Under the pieces are notes generated by a model. It was not told the origin of the DNA. It ran no database searches and saw only the letters and a program-made list of their open reading frames with translations. This document shows positions 55,704 through 64,000 of a DNA stretch of 64,000 nucleotides, piece by piece. Origin of the DNA: Amaricoccus sp003258405 (GTDB lineage Bacteria; Pseudomonadota; Alphaproteobacteria; Rhodobacterales; Rhodobacteraceae); contig NZ_CP171225.1 in the NCBI RefSeq assembly GCF_043226085.1, forward strand, positions 3,348,001 through 3,412,000, given 5' to 3'. Within the stretch, counting starts at the first letter, position 1. Each line of letters opens with the position of its first letter. Position numbers and translations under genes: made by a program.

Positions 55704-56669
55704 TCAGCCGGCGGCGTCGTAGATCATGTCGATCATGCGCTGGTTGCCGCGCGAGAACTCGAGCGGGCAGGGATAGCTGGCGCCGTCGAGGATCGCGGCA
55801 TGCACCGCATCGGCCTGGAGGTGATACTGCTCCGCCCGGTCGAAGCGTTCGCGCCGGGTGCTGCCATCGGCAGAGCGCAGCTCGACGATCACGGGGCCGT
55901 AGACCTCGGCATTGAAGGGCGCATGCACCGAGAGCCATCCCGTCTCGCCATGGAAGGTCATGAGCTGGCGCGGCGCCATGCGCATCGAGATGTAGAAGTC
56001 CATGTGGAACTCCGGGAAGACGGCGGCGACGCGGGCGGTGGCGTCGATGCCGTTTTCCCAGTCGACCGAGGCGGTGACGCTCTCGGGCTCGGCCCCGGTG
56101 ACGAAGCGGGTGACGATGCAGGGATAGACGCCAATGTCGCGCAGCGCGCCCCCGGCGAGATCGGCCTGGTTGCGGACATTCTCCGCGTCGTCATTGAAGA
56201 AGCTGAAAGCGCCCTGCACATGGCGCAGCCGCCCGATCGCGCCCTCGGCCAGCAGCTCCCGCACGCAGCGCCACTGCGGGTGGTGGGTCACCATGAAGCC
56301 CTCCGCCGCGAAGAGCCCGGTGCGGTCGCGCGCGGCGATGATGCTGTCGATCTCCTCGGCGCGGAGCGCGATCGGCTTCTCGCAAAGCACGTGCTTGCCC
56401 GCCTCGAGGCTCTTCAGGGTCCATTCCACATGGGCGGCGTTGTGGAGCGGGATGTAGACGGCGTCGATGTCGGGATCGGCGAGCAGCGCGTCGTAGCTTC
56501 CGAAGCTGCGGGCGTCATAGCGTGCCGCCAGCGCCGCGGCGCGTGCGGCATCCCGGCTCGCCACGGCGGCAACCTCGCCCCGGCTGCTCTTGTGGAGCGC
56601 GGGACAGACGAATTCGCGCGCGATCTTCGCCGCGCCGAGAATACCCCAGCGGATGGGTGAGACGGCCAT
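55704..56669 (-). CDS. Gfo/Idh/MocA-family oxidoreductase
   Basis: 321 aa. The N-terminal Rossmann motif IRWGILGAAKIAREFVCPAL (residues ~6-25) and the catalytic-region LEAGKHVLCEKPIALRAEE (EKP motif, ~97) define the family, which uses NAD(P) on sugars, inositols or dihydrodiols. GGALRDIGVYPCIVTRFVTG is the conserved DxGxYP-type segment of the dihydrodiol dehydrogenase-like subgroup. It converges with the small membrane-protein gene. The substrate is unknown. Confidence 0.92.
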   Translation of the reverse strand: MAVSPIRWGILGAAKIAREFVCPALHKSSRGEVAAVASRDAARAAALAARYDARSFGSYDALLADPDIDAVYIPLHNAAHVEWTLKSLEAGKHVLCEKPIALRAEEIDSIIAARDRTGLFAAEGFMVTHHPQWRCVRELLAEGAIGRLRHVQGAFSFFNDDAENVRNQADLAGGALRDIGVYPCIVTRFVTGAEPESVTASVDWENGIDATARVAAVFPEFHMDFYISMRMAPRQLMTFHGETGWLSVHAPFNAEVYGPVIVELRSADGSTRRERFDRAEQYHLQADAVHAAILDGASYPCPLEFSRGNQRMIDMIYDAAG

Positions 56670-56756
56670 GCTTTCCTCCCGTTTGCTGCGCGCGATCCTA
56701 GCGGATTCTCCTGCCGCGGGGAAAGGCGGGCGCGGGCCGGGCGGACGTCGGCCGCC

Positions 56757-58622
56757 TCAGTCCGCGAGCGCCGCCCTGAGCGGCCCGAGCCAGGGCTCGT
56801 AATTGTGCCAGGCCTCCGAGCTGCCGCGATACATCTTGCGACGCACCTGTGCGGCACTCGCCGTCATCACCGCCCGCCGGGTCTGGTGGAAGTCGAGGCA
56901 GGCGTCCTCCCAGTCGAGCCCGGCATGCGCGATCATCCGGCGGCTGTCTGCCTCCTGGTTCTCCGTCAGGTGCTCGTAGTTCACATCGAGGATCCGGCCG
57001 GGGAAGCGCTGGTGCCAGAAGGCCATCAGCGCGCGGTAGAGGCGGAAGTAGCGCCCGAGATCCTCGAGGTCGTAGGCATAGCCGTTACCCCGGCTGGTGA
57101 AGCGGTGCTTGAAGATCGACCAGCAGGTCGCGACCGGATCGCGCTCGACATGGATGATGCGCGCCTCGGGCAGCGCGGCGGCGATGAAGCCCACGAAGCG
57201 GAAGTTGAGCGGCATCTTGTCGACCACGACGGGCCGGGCAATCCCGAGCTTTGCCAGCTCGGCGCGGTATTCGTCGCGGACAAGGCAGAGCTGCTCGGCC
57301 GTGACCGGCCCGTCGAGGCTCGCACCCTCGAGGCCGAGCGCGCGCCCGGCGGCCCGGGCCATGAATTCGAGTTCTCCCGCACCATGGACGCTGCCGTGGC
57401 TGGCGAGGATCTGCTCGATGAGCGAGGTGCCCGAGCGCGGCATCCCGAGCACGAAGACGGGGCGGGGGCCGTCGCCGGGGCGCTCCGGGATCGCCGGCGG
57501 CCCGGCCTCGGGGAAAGCCGCGCGAATGCGGGAAAAGAGCGCGAGATCGGTGCGGAAGCTGTAGCCCGATTCGCGTTTCCGCAGCCTGTTGCCTTCCTGG
57601 TAGCGCGCGAAGCTTTCCTCCCAGAGCCCTGCGTCCTCGAGCGCCTTGCCGAGACCGAAGTCGAGGAAGATGCGGTCGAGGGCGGGCAGGTCCTTGCGCG
57701 CGAGCAGCGCCCGCATCTCGTCGAGATGCGGATCGTTTGCCTCGTGCTTGCGGTGATTGCAGAGATTGAAATGGGCCTCCGCGTAGTCGGGTCTGAGCGC
57801 GATGGCGCGGGCGAAATGCCCGGCGGCGGACTTGCGATCGCCCATCGCCCCCAGCACTGCCCCGATGTTGTTCTGGACGGCCGAGGCCTCCGGCGCGCGG
57901 CTCCGGGCGGCCTCGAGCGCCACGAGCGCCTCGGCATGCCGGCCCATCGCATAGAGGGCGGCGCCGAGCTTGTTGTGAATCTCCGGCGCCTCCGGGCTGA
58001 GCTTCAGCGCGATGTCATAGCTCGAGAGCGCCTCTTCGTGCTTGCCGAGCATCATCAGCGCCTCGGCGGTGTTCACATAGGTCTCGGCGTAGTCCGGGTT
58101 GAGCTTCATCGCCGCGGCGAAGGAAGTGAGCGCGTCCTGCGGCTGGTCGAGCGCGACAAGCGCGCAGCCGAGATTGACATGAGCCATTGGCAGGGAGGGC
58201 TTGAGGAGGATCGCCTGGCGCGCGCAATCCGCGGCCTCGGCGGTGCGGCCGAGCTGGCGCAGCGCCGCGCTCCGCCCGCCATGGGCCTCGGCGCAGGCGG
58301 GATCCGCGGCGATGGCTTCGGCATAGGCCGCCTCCGCCCCCGCCGCGTCGCCGCCCGCGAGCAGCTTCTGGCCGCGGATGCAGGCCGAGCGCGCCGGATC
58401 GGGCCCCTCGGCGGTGGGCCGGGCCCGGCGCTTCAGCGCGCTGCGTTTGTGGTCGAGCACCTCGCTGGTGATCTCGCGCAGGCCGCTGAGCGCGCGCTGG
58501 TTCTGCGGAAAGCGCGCCAGCACGTCGCGATAGAGTGCCTCGGCCTCGGCGAGATCGCCCTTCCGCGCGTGCGTTTTCGCCCGGGACAGCGTGCGGTCGA
58601 TCGATTGCGGCTTGCCCGTCAT
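56757..58622 (-). CDS. TPR-repeat sulfotransferase-family protein
   Basis: 621 aa. The N-terminal half is a run of tetratricopeptide repeats (for example AEAHGGRSAALRQLGRTAEAADCARQAI, AHVNLGCALVALDQPQDAL, AETYVNTAEALMMLGKHEEAL; residues ~75-300). The C-terminal half is a sulfotransferase-like domain with the PAPS-binding loop VFVLGMPRSGTSLIEQILASH (~390-410) and RIIHVERDPVATCWSIFKH (3'-phosphate binding). Such fusions are common in alphaproteobacteria, and some may modify surface glycans or proteins; the acceptor here is unknown. Confidence 0.9.
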   Translation of the reverse strand: MTGKPQSIDRTLSRAKTHARKGDLAEAEALYRDVLARFPQNQRALSGLREITSEVLDHKRSALKRRARPTAEGPDPARSACIRGQKLLAGGDAAGAEAAYAEAIAADPACAEAHGGRSAALRQLGRTAEAADCARQAILLKPSLPMAHVNLGCALVALDQPQDALTSFAAAMKLNPDYAETYVNTAEALMMLGKHEEALSSYDIALKLSPEAPEIHNKLGAALYAMGRHAEALVALEAARSRAPEASAVQNNIGAVLGAMGDRKSAAGHFARAIALRPDYAEAHFNLCNHRKHEANDPHLDEMRALLARKDLPALDRIFLDFGLGKALEDAGLWEESFARYQEGNRLRKRESGYSFRTDLALFSRIRAAFPEAGPPAIPERPGDGPRPVFVLGMPRSGTSLIEQILASHGSVHGAGELEFMARAAGRALGLEGASLDGPVTAEQLCLVRDEYRAELAKLGIARPVVVDKMPLNFRFVGFIAAALPEARIIHVERDPVATCWSIFKHRFTSRGNGYAYDLEDLGRYFRLYRALMAFWHQRFPGRILDVNYEHLTENQEADSRRMIAHAGLDWEDACLDFHQTRRAVMTASAAQVRRKMYRGSSEAWHNYEPWLGPLRAALAD

Positions 58623-58803
58623 GGCCCGGTCCTCGCGTTCTGCTGGTGCTCAGGCCCCAAGGTCTCCGCGCAAAGGGTTTCCAAATTCCGAATGCTCGGC
58701 GTGTGGTGGCGTTTGATTGGAAACAATCTGTCGAGTTGCGGGCTCGTTGTCTCCGGAGTGGCCGGGGTTATCTTTGCGGCAAGCAAATGACGGGAGATGC
58801 GAC

Positions 58804-59715
58804 ATGTCTTTCAGAGCCGTGAAGAGCGAAAGCCGCGCCATGCCGACCACGGAAGGGGCGGGCGTGCACCTGCACCGGGTCTTCGGATTCGGCGATCCGG
58901 CGGAGAGCGATCCGTTCCTGCTCCTCGACGATTTCCGCAATGACGATCCTGCCCGCTACAGGGCCGGGTTTCCCTGGCATCCGCATCGCGGCATCGAGAC
59001 CATAACCTATGTGCTCGAGGGCGAGGTGGAGCATTCCGACAGCCTCGGCAATCGTGGCCTGCTCGGGGCGGGCTCGGTCCAGTGGATGACCGCGGGCTCG
59101 GGCATCATGCACCAGGAAATGCCGCGCGGAAACGCGAAGGGCCAGATGCACGGCTTCCAGCTCTGGGCGAACCTGCCTTCCTCGCTCAAGATGACCCGCC
59201 CGCGCTACCAGGACATCCAGGGCGGCGACATTCCCGAGATCATCGACGATGACGGCACCCGCGTGCGCATCGTCGTGGGCAGCTTCTGGGGCAAGACGGG
59301 GCCGGTGGACGGGATCGCGGCCGAGCCGATGTATATCGACGTCTCGGTGCCACCCAATGTGGTGAAGACCCTGCCGGTCGATACCTACGCCAGCGCCTTC
59401 GCCTATGTCTTCGCAGGCTCGGGCCGGTTCCGCGATGCCTCGAACCCCGTTGGCGTGCGGGTGGAAAAGGAGTTCCGGGGCGAGGAGCTCAACATCCGTG
59501 ACCTGACCGGCAACCGCACCCTGGTGCGCTTCGACACCGGCGATTCGGTGCGCGTCGAGGCCGGGCCCGAGGGCATGCGCTTCCTGCTGGTGACGGGCCG
59601 TCCGCTGCAGGAGCCGGTGGCCTGGCACGGCCCGATCGTGATGAACACCCGCGAGGAGCTGATCCGCGCCATGCGCGACCTTCAGGCAGGGACCTTCATC
59701 CGCGAGAGCGCCTGA
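58804..59715 (+). CDS. Pirin family protein
   Basis: 303 aa. A bicupin: HPHRGIETITYVLEGEVEHSDS gives the metal-binding histidines of the N-terminal cupin (residues ~60-81), with GSVQWMTAGSGIMHQEMP and HGFQLWANLPSSLKM following. Pirins have been reported as quercetinases and as redox or transcription cofactors; the role here is open. ATG 58804 follows GGGAG. An 8-bp inverted repeat GTTTCCAA/TTGGAAAC (58677-58684 and 58717-58724) lies about 100 bp upstream. Confidence 0.92.
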   Translation: MSFRAVKSESRAMPTTEGAGVHLHRVFGFGDPAESDPFLLLDDFRNDDPARYRAGFPWHPHRGIETITYVLEGEVEHSDSLGNRGLLGAGSVQWMTAGSGIMHQEMPRGNAKGQMHGFQLWANLPSSLKMTRPRYQDIQGGDIPEIIDDDGTRVRIVVGSFWGKTGPVDGIAAEPMYIDVSVPPNVVKTLPVDTYASAFAYVFAGSGRFRDASNPVGVRVEKEFRGEELNIRDLTGNRTLVRFDTGDSVRVEAGPEGMRFLLVTGRPLQEPVAWHGPIVMNTREELIRAMRDLQAGTFIRESA

Positions 59716-59733
59716 CGCCGGAGGCCGCCTGCC

Positions 59734-60336
59734 TCAGGGCAGGAAATGCACCCAGCAGCGGACGGGCGCGAGCCCCTCGAGCACCGCGATCATGCGGCAG
59801 GAGGGGCCGAGGCGCGCGCTGAAGACACCGGCCGCGCGCCGGTGGCGCTCGGTCACCGCATTGAGCGCGAAGAGCGCGCGTTTGGGCTCGACGGTCGCCG
59901 GATCGAGCGGGCTGAAGCCCAGGTGATCCGCGGCGCCGTCCGGTCCCGGCGGGGTTGCCACCAGCAGGCCGAAGCGCCGCTCCATGCGGCAGCCGGTCCG
60001 GCGCGGCGAAATGACCAGCACGACATTGCACCCCCCATCCCCGGCGGCAAAGCCGGGGGCGTAGAGCGCGGCCGGGCGCGTGGCAGCAAGCCCGCGGGCG
60101 GGAAGCACGATGTCACCCGCGCGCCCCTCGTAGCGGCCATGGCCGAGATGCCAGTCAACCTCGATGTCATACTCGGTGGTGTTGCGGAGGATGCAGAGCA
60201 GATCCCGTGGCCCGCGCAGCCGGCTTGCGACACCCTCGATCGCCTCGGCCTCGATCGCGCCCACGGGCCAGAAGAGTGCGCCGGGGGGTGTTCCCCGCGC
60301 GACCGCCTCTCCAGCTGGTCCCTGCAGTTGCGTCAT
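59734..60336 (-). CDS. Hypothetical protein
   Basis: 200 aa. No signal peptide, membrane helix or catalytic motif is evident. The composition is beta-rich: LLCILRNTTEYDIEVDWHLGHGRYEGRAG and GGCNVVLVISPRRTGCRMERRF look like sandwich strands. I do not recognise the family. It converges with the pirin gene, and a good CRP-type palindrome lies 68 bp upstream of its start. Confidence 0.6.
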   Translation of the reverse strand: MTQLQGPAGEAVARGTPPGALFWPVGAIEAEAIEGVASRLRGPRDLLCILRNTTEYDIEVDWHLGHGRYEGRAGDIVLPARGLAATRPAALYAPGFAAGDGGCNVVLVISPRRTGCRMERRFGLLVATPPGPDGAADHLGFSPLDPATVEPKRALFALNAVTERHRRAAGVFSARLGPSCRMIAVLEGLAPVRCWVHFLP

Positions 60337-60403
60337 CGGCCGTCCTGATACCTCGAAACCGGTATTTGAACAGAAACTTTACCGCGCCGTACCGGAGAGC
60401 CAC

Positions 60404-60419
60404 TGTGACGGCCATCACA
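60404..60419. promoter_or_regulatory. CRP/FNR-type palindrome
   Basis: TGTGACGGCCATCACA equals the classical TGTGA-N6-TCACA site. It lies in the 281-bp divergent region between the hypothetical gene (start 60336) and yajC (start 60618). Whether the local CRP-like protein uses this consensus is unknown. Confidence 0.4.
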
Positions 60420-60617
60420 CCCGATCGGAAAAACCTGCGGATGCAGGCGGAAACGTGGCGATCCCGGGCCCTCGCATGGCGCAAGAGCGCCCGGGCCGCC
60501 GTGCCTTGCCATTGGCAGAGGCGGACGGTAGTGTCCGCGCGATTTTGCGGGCGGCGAGGGCGGCCCGAACTGGAACCAGACGGGGCCCCGGCCCCGCGAC
60601 AAGCGGAAGGGCCATTC

Positions 60618-60944
60618 ATGTTCGCAACACCTGCATTTGCGCAAGCCGCGGGGGCGCCCGCCGGCGCCGGAGGACTGATCAGCTTCGTGCCGATCCTGCT
60701 CATCTTCGTCATCATGTATTTCCTGATGATCCGCCCGCAGCAGAAGAAGGTGAAGGAGCACAAGGCCATGGTTGCGGCCCTGCGCCGCGGCGACCAGGTC
60801 GTCACCTCGGGCGGCCTCATCGGCAAGGTGACCAAGGTCGCCGACAACGAGGTCGAGCTCGAGATCGCGCCCAACGTGAAGGTCAAGGTCGTGCGGCCGA
60901 CGATCAGCCAGGTTCTGAGCAAGACCGAGCCCGCCGAGGGCTGA
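60618..60944 (+). CDS. yajC: Sec translocase accessory subunit YajC
   Basis: 108 aa. One membrane helix (ISFVPILLIFVIMYFLMI) followed by the hallmark RPQQKKVKEHKAM and GDQVVTSGGLIGKVTKV. YajC associates with SecDF. ATG 60618 follows GGAAGG. It is the first gene of the yajC-secD-secF run, with 60 bp to secD. Confidence 0.96.
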   Translation: MFATPAFAQAAGAPAGAGGLISFVPILLIFVIMYFLMIRPQQKKVKEHKAMVAALRRGDQVVTSGGLIGKVTKVADNEVELEIAPNVKVKVVRPTISQVLSKTEPAEG

Positions 60945-61004
60945 CGCGCGCCGTGTCGCGGGGCGCCGGATCCGGGCGCCCTGCGCTGGGAATAGGACCC
61001 CTTG

Positions 61005-62669
61005 ATGCTGCAATTCCCGCTCTGGAAGCGACTGGCCATTCTTCTCGTCTGCCTGGCCGGCCTCGCCACCGCCTTTCCGAACCTGTTCTACAACCGGGTC
61101 GAGCGCGCCAATGACGCCCGGCTCGCGCTCGAGCAGGGGGCCCAGCCCACGCCCGAACTCGAGGCGGATGCGGCCGCCTGGCCCTCCTATCTGCCCTCGG
61201 GTCTCGTCAATCTTGGGCTCGACCTTCGGGGCGGCGCGCATGTGCTCGTCGAGGTCCAGACCTCGGACGTCTATGCCGAGCGCATGGAGAGCCTCTGGCC
61301 CGTCCTGCGCGACGCGCTGCGCGACAAGCGCGACGAGATCGGCACCGTGCGCCGGCTCGAGAGCAAGCCCGACGAGCTGGAGATCCGCATCGGCAACCCG
61401 CAGGCGATGAGCGCGGCGCTCGACGCGGTGCGCGCGGCCTCGCAGCCGGTGCTCTCCTTCACCGGCGCCGGCTCGCGCGATTTCGAGGCGAATGCCGACG
61501 GGGACCGCATCGTCGTGACCCTTTCGGACGCCGAGCGCGCCGCGATCGACGAACGCACGCTCCAGCAGAGCCTCGAGATCATCCGCCGCCGCGTCGACGA
61601 GACCGGCACGCGGGAACCGACGATCCAGCGCCAGGGCAGCGACCGCATCCTTGTCCAGGTCCCCGGCATCGGCTCCGCCGAGGAGCTCCTGAAGGTCATC
61701 GGCCAGACGGCGCGGCTGTCCTTCCATGCCGTCGTCTCGCGCACCGATAACCCCGACACCGAACCCGGCCTCGACGAGGTGCTCTATCCGGCGATGGACA
61801 CCGACGGGCTCTACTACGTGCTCGAACGTCGCGCAGTGGTCACCGGCGAGCAGCTCGTCGATGCCCAGCCAAGCTTCGACCAGAACGGCCGCCCGGCGGT
61901 GAGCTTCCGCTTCAACGCCAGCGGCGGCGCCGCCTTCGGCCGCTTCACGGCCGATCATATCGGTGAACCCTTCGCGATCGTGCTCGACGGCGAGGTGATC
62001 TCCGCGCCGGTCATCCAGACCCATATCGCGGGTGGATCGGGGATCATCACCGGCAATTTCTCGCCCGAGGAATCGAACCGCCTCGCGGTGCTGCTGCGCG
62101 CCGGTGCGCTTCCCGCCGAGATCAAGGTGCTCGAGCAGCGCACGGTCGGCCCGGAGCTCGGGCGCGACTCGATCGAGTCGGGCGAGATCGCCGCGGCGGT
62201 CGCCGCCGTCGCCATCATCGCCTTCATCATCGCGAGTTACGGGCTCTTCGGGGTCTTCGCCTCGATCGCGCTCGTCACCAACATCGTGCTGATCCTCGCG
62301 CTCATGACCCTGCTCGGCGCCACGCTCACCATGCCGGGCATCGCGGGCCTCGTGCTCACGATCGGCATGGCGGTGGACGCCAACGTGCTGATCTTCGAAC
62401 GCATCCGCGAGGAAGCGAGGTCCGGGCGGGGGCCCGCACGGGCAATCGAGCTCGGCTTCGAGAAAGCCTTCTCCTCGATCCTCGACGGCAACCTCACCAC
62501 GCTCATCGTCGCGGTGATCCTCTATGCGATCGGCGCCGGTCCTGTCCGCGGCTTCGGCGTGACGCTGGCCCTCGGCCTCCTCTGCTCGGTCTTTACCGCC
62601 GTCTTCGTCACCCGCATGATGATCACGGGCTGGTTCGACCGGCGGCGCCCGAAGGTGCTCGCGCTATGA
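61005..62669 (+). CDS. secD: Protein translocase subunit SecD
   Basis: 554 aa. N-terminal membrane helix (LAILLVCLAGLATAFPNLF), a large periplasmic P1 domain (LVNLGLDLRGGAHVLVEV; VDETGTREPTIQRQGSDRILVQVPG), and the C-terminal membrane domain with AAAVAAVAIIAFIIASYGLFG and the proton-path motif IGMAVDANVLIFERIREE. It uses the proton gradient to complete protein export. ATG 61005 is preferred over the in-frame TTG just before it. Confidence 0.97.
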   Translation: MLQFPLWKRLAILLVCLAGLATAFPNLFYNRVERANDARLALEQGAQPTPELEADAAAWPSYLPSGLVNLGLDLRGGAHVLVEVQTSDVYAERMESLWPVLRDALRDKRDEIGTVRRLESKPDELEIRIGNPQAMSAALDAVRAASQPVLSFTGAGSRDFEANADGDRIVVTLSDAERAAIDERTLQQSLEIIRRRVDETGTREPTIQRQGSDRILVQVPGIGSAEELLKVIGQTARLSFHAVVSRTDNPDTEPGLDEVLYPAMDTDGLYYVLERRAVVTGEQLVDAQPSFDQNGRPAVSFRFNASGGAAFGRFTADHIGEPFAIVLDGEVISAPVIQTHIAGGSGIITGNFSPEESNRLAVLLRAGALPAEIKVLEQRTVGPELGRDSIESGEIAAAVAAVAIIAFIIASYGLFGVFASIALVTNIVLILALMTLLGATLTMPGIAGLVLTIGMAVDANVLIFERIREEARSGRGPARAIELGFEKAFSSILDGNLTTLIVAVILYAIGAGPVRGFGVTLALGLLCSVFTAVFVTRMMITGWFDRRRPKVLAL

Positions 62670-62746
62670 CGATGACCAAGGCAACGACGAGCACGGCAAC
62701 GCGCTGCGGGCCCGCGCGCCCCTCCGCCAGCGGGAGACGATAGATC

Positions 62747-63706
62747 ATGATGCGCCTGCGCCTGGTCCCCGAGGAGACCAATCTCGATTTCTTCCGCCCG
62801 ATGCGCTTCTGGCTCGCCGTATCGATCATCGGCGTGATCGGCACCCTGATCCTGCTGCCGGTGCGGGGGCTCAACTTCGGCGTCGATTTCCTCGGCGGCT
62901 CGCTGATCCTCGCCGAGTTTCCCGAAACCCACGAAATCGGCGACTATCGCACGCTGCTGAATGGCCTCGATCTCGGCGCGGTCGCCGTCACCGAGGCTTC
63001 GGGCGGCCATGGCGGCCAGGTCGTGCTGATGCGCATCGGCTCGAACGGCGAGGCCGACCAGTCGCAGGTCGTTGCCACCGTGCGCGGCGCGCTCGATGCT
63101 GCCTATCCGGGCGTCCAGTATCTCCAGGTCGACAGTGTCGGCGGCAAGGTCTCGGGCGAGCTGGTGCAGACCGGCGTCATCGCGGTCGCGCTCGCGGTGG
63201 TCGCCATCATGTTCTACATCTGGCTGCGCTTCGAGTGGCAGTTCGCGGTGGGGGCGGCGATCTCGCTCATTCACGATGCCATCGTGACGGTCGGGATCTT
63301 TTCGCTCCTGCAGTTCGAGTTCAACCTCCAGATCGTCGCCGCGATCCTCACGATCATCGGCTACTCGATCAACGACACGGTGGTGGTCTTCGACCGCGTC
63401 CGCGAGAACCTGCGCAAATACAAGACCAAGCCGCTCAAGGACGTGATGAACCTCGCGCTCAACGAGACGCTCAGCCGCACGGTGCTCACCTCCGGCACGA
63501 CGCTCATCGCGCTCGTTGCCCTGCTTCTGCTCGGTGGCCCGGTCACCTGGGGCTTTGCCTTCGCGGTGATCTTCGGGGTGCTGAGCGGCACCTATTCCTC
63601 GATCTGGGTCGCGAGCGCCATCGTGCTGCGGCTCGGCGTCAAGCGGGACTGGAGCAAGCCGGGCGGCGGCGCGGCAGGTACCAAGTTCGCCAACGTGGAC
63701 GCCTGA
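62747..63706 (+). CDS. secF: Protein translocase subunit SecF
   Basis: 319 aa. The motif LNFGVDFLGGSLI follows helix 1, and the membrane domain shows VVAIMFYIWLRFEWQFAVGAA, LIHDAIVTVGIFSLLQFEF and IGYSINDTVVVFDRVRENLR, the signature of SecF. It partners SecD. A 77-bp gap, with no gene seen, separates the two. Confidence 0.97.
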   Translation: MMRLRLVPEETNLDFFRPMRFWLAVSIIGVIGTLILLPVRGLNFGVDFLGGSLILAEFPETHEIGDYRTLLNGLDLGAVAVTEASGGHGGQVVLMRIGSNGEADQSQVVATVRGALDAAYPGVQYLQVDSVGGKVSGELVQTGVIAVALAVVAIMFYIWLRFEWQFAVGAAISLIHDAIVTVGIFSLLQFEFNLQIVAAILTIIGYSINDTVVVFDRVRENLRKYKTKPLKDVMNLALNETLSRTVLTSGTTLIALVALLLLGGPVTWGFAFAVIFGVLSGTYSSIWVASAIVLRLGVKRDWSKPGGGAAGTKFANVDA

Positions 63707-63721
63707 GCGCGTCCCTGCCGC

Positions 63722-63745
63722 GCGCCCCGGCTCCGACCGGGGCGC
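63722..63745 (+). terminator. Hairpin after secF
   Basis: GCGCCCCGG, loop CTCCGA, CCGGGGCGC: a perfect 9-bp stem 15 bp after the secF stop. No T-run, so termination may be partial and the next gene may still be read. Confidence 0.4.
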
Positions 63746-63777
63746 CGCGCCCCGCGACCTTGCGAGGGAGGACAGCA

Positions 63778-64000
63778 ATGCAGACCGTCGAGATGACGTT
63801 CCGGGACGGCGCACGGCCGATCGACGGCTACGGGCCCGGCGCCTTCCGCATCGCGGGCGAGGTGCACCGCGGGCCGCTTGCGGTACTGCCCGGCGGCCTT
63901 ATGGCCTGGGCCGGGCTCCACGATCTCTCGATCTTCGCGGACCGCGCGGCCGAGATCGACGTCCTGCTCGTCGGCCTCGGCGCGACCCTCGTGCAGCCCG
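63778..64000 (+). CDS. Mth938-like domain protein (3' end beyond window)
   Basis: The first 74 residues are present. QTVEMTFRDGARPIDGYGPGAFRIAGEVHRG, then LPGGLMAW and EIDVLLVGLGATLVQP, match the Mth938/NDUFAF3-like small fold found after secF in Rhodobacterales. Function in bacteria is unknown; the mitochondrial relative assists complex I assembly. ATG 63778 has GGGAGGA about six to twelve bases upstream. Confidence 0.85.
   Translation, partial: MQTVEMTFRDGARPIDGYGPGAFRIAGEVHRGPLAVLPGGLMAWAGLHDLSIFADRAAEIDVLLVGLGATLVQP

Overview
The window is a dense, very GC-rich stretch of bacterial chromosome whose gene content and gene order point to an alphaproteobacterium, most probably a member of the Rhodobacterales (Rhodobacter/Paracoccus/Roseobacter relatives). 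This is an inference from family resemblance and synteny (pyk next to an N-formylglutamate amidohydrolase-like gene and DUF1244; accD-folC; dnaG-rpoD; yajC-secD-secF followed by an Mth938-like gene), not from a database search. No rRNA, tRNA, CRISPR array or transposase was seen.

Region 1-7.5 kb is a catabolic cluster: a GMC oxidoreductase (cut by the window edge) divergent from an AraC regulator, a Rieske-type oxygenase, an M20/ArgE-like deacylase, a LysR regulator, a DUF1028 protein, a RidA-family protein and a flavin monooxygenase. The last five run as one leftward operon. Matching LysR-type boxes (TTAG-N7-CTAA) lie in front of both the Rieske gene and the monooxygenase operon, which suggests one regulon under the LysR gene. 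The substrate cannot be named from sequence.

Region 7.5-18.3 kb holds pyruvate kinase, an N-formylglutamate amidohydrolase-like gene, small conserved genes, a D-amino-acid transaminase and a dgcN-dgcA pair (N-acetylation and racemisation route for D-glutamate), a glutathionyl-hydroquinone reductase-like GST and a thiolase. It is bracketed by two copies, in inverted orientation, of an AT-rich element of about 82 bp (8071-8152 and 18181-18262). Each copy carries a promoter-like TTGATT-N17-TAACAT and several palindromes. This is the most unusual structure in the window. The right-hand copy sits directly upstream of a KAP-family P-loop NTPase with an AT-rich 3' end, probably acquired horizontally.

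Region 19.7-43 kb is mostly housekeeping: an RND efflux pump with its adaptor, a YfgM-like protein-bamB-der, a CPBP protease, an HD hydrolase, a deaminase, folC-accD, secA divergent from a parvulin, argJ-mutT, a 66-aa small protein, hemH, a methyltransferase divergent from a ComF-family gene, and grxC with a nitrilase-family amidase and a MarR regulator.

Region 43-64 kb contains ubiG divergent from a proline iminopeptidase, a glycosyltransferase translationally coupled to a secreted Gmad2-like protein that appears to start at CTG, an RTX calcium-binding protein with a duplicated 99-residue module, rpoD and dnaG, a LysE-type exporter divergent from an Lrp/AsnC regulator, an L,D-transpeptidase, a Gfo/Idh/MocA oxidoreductase, a TPR-sulfotransferase, a pirin and the yajC-secD-secF translocase genes. 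All coordinates include the stop codon where it is present.
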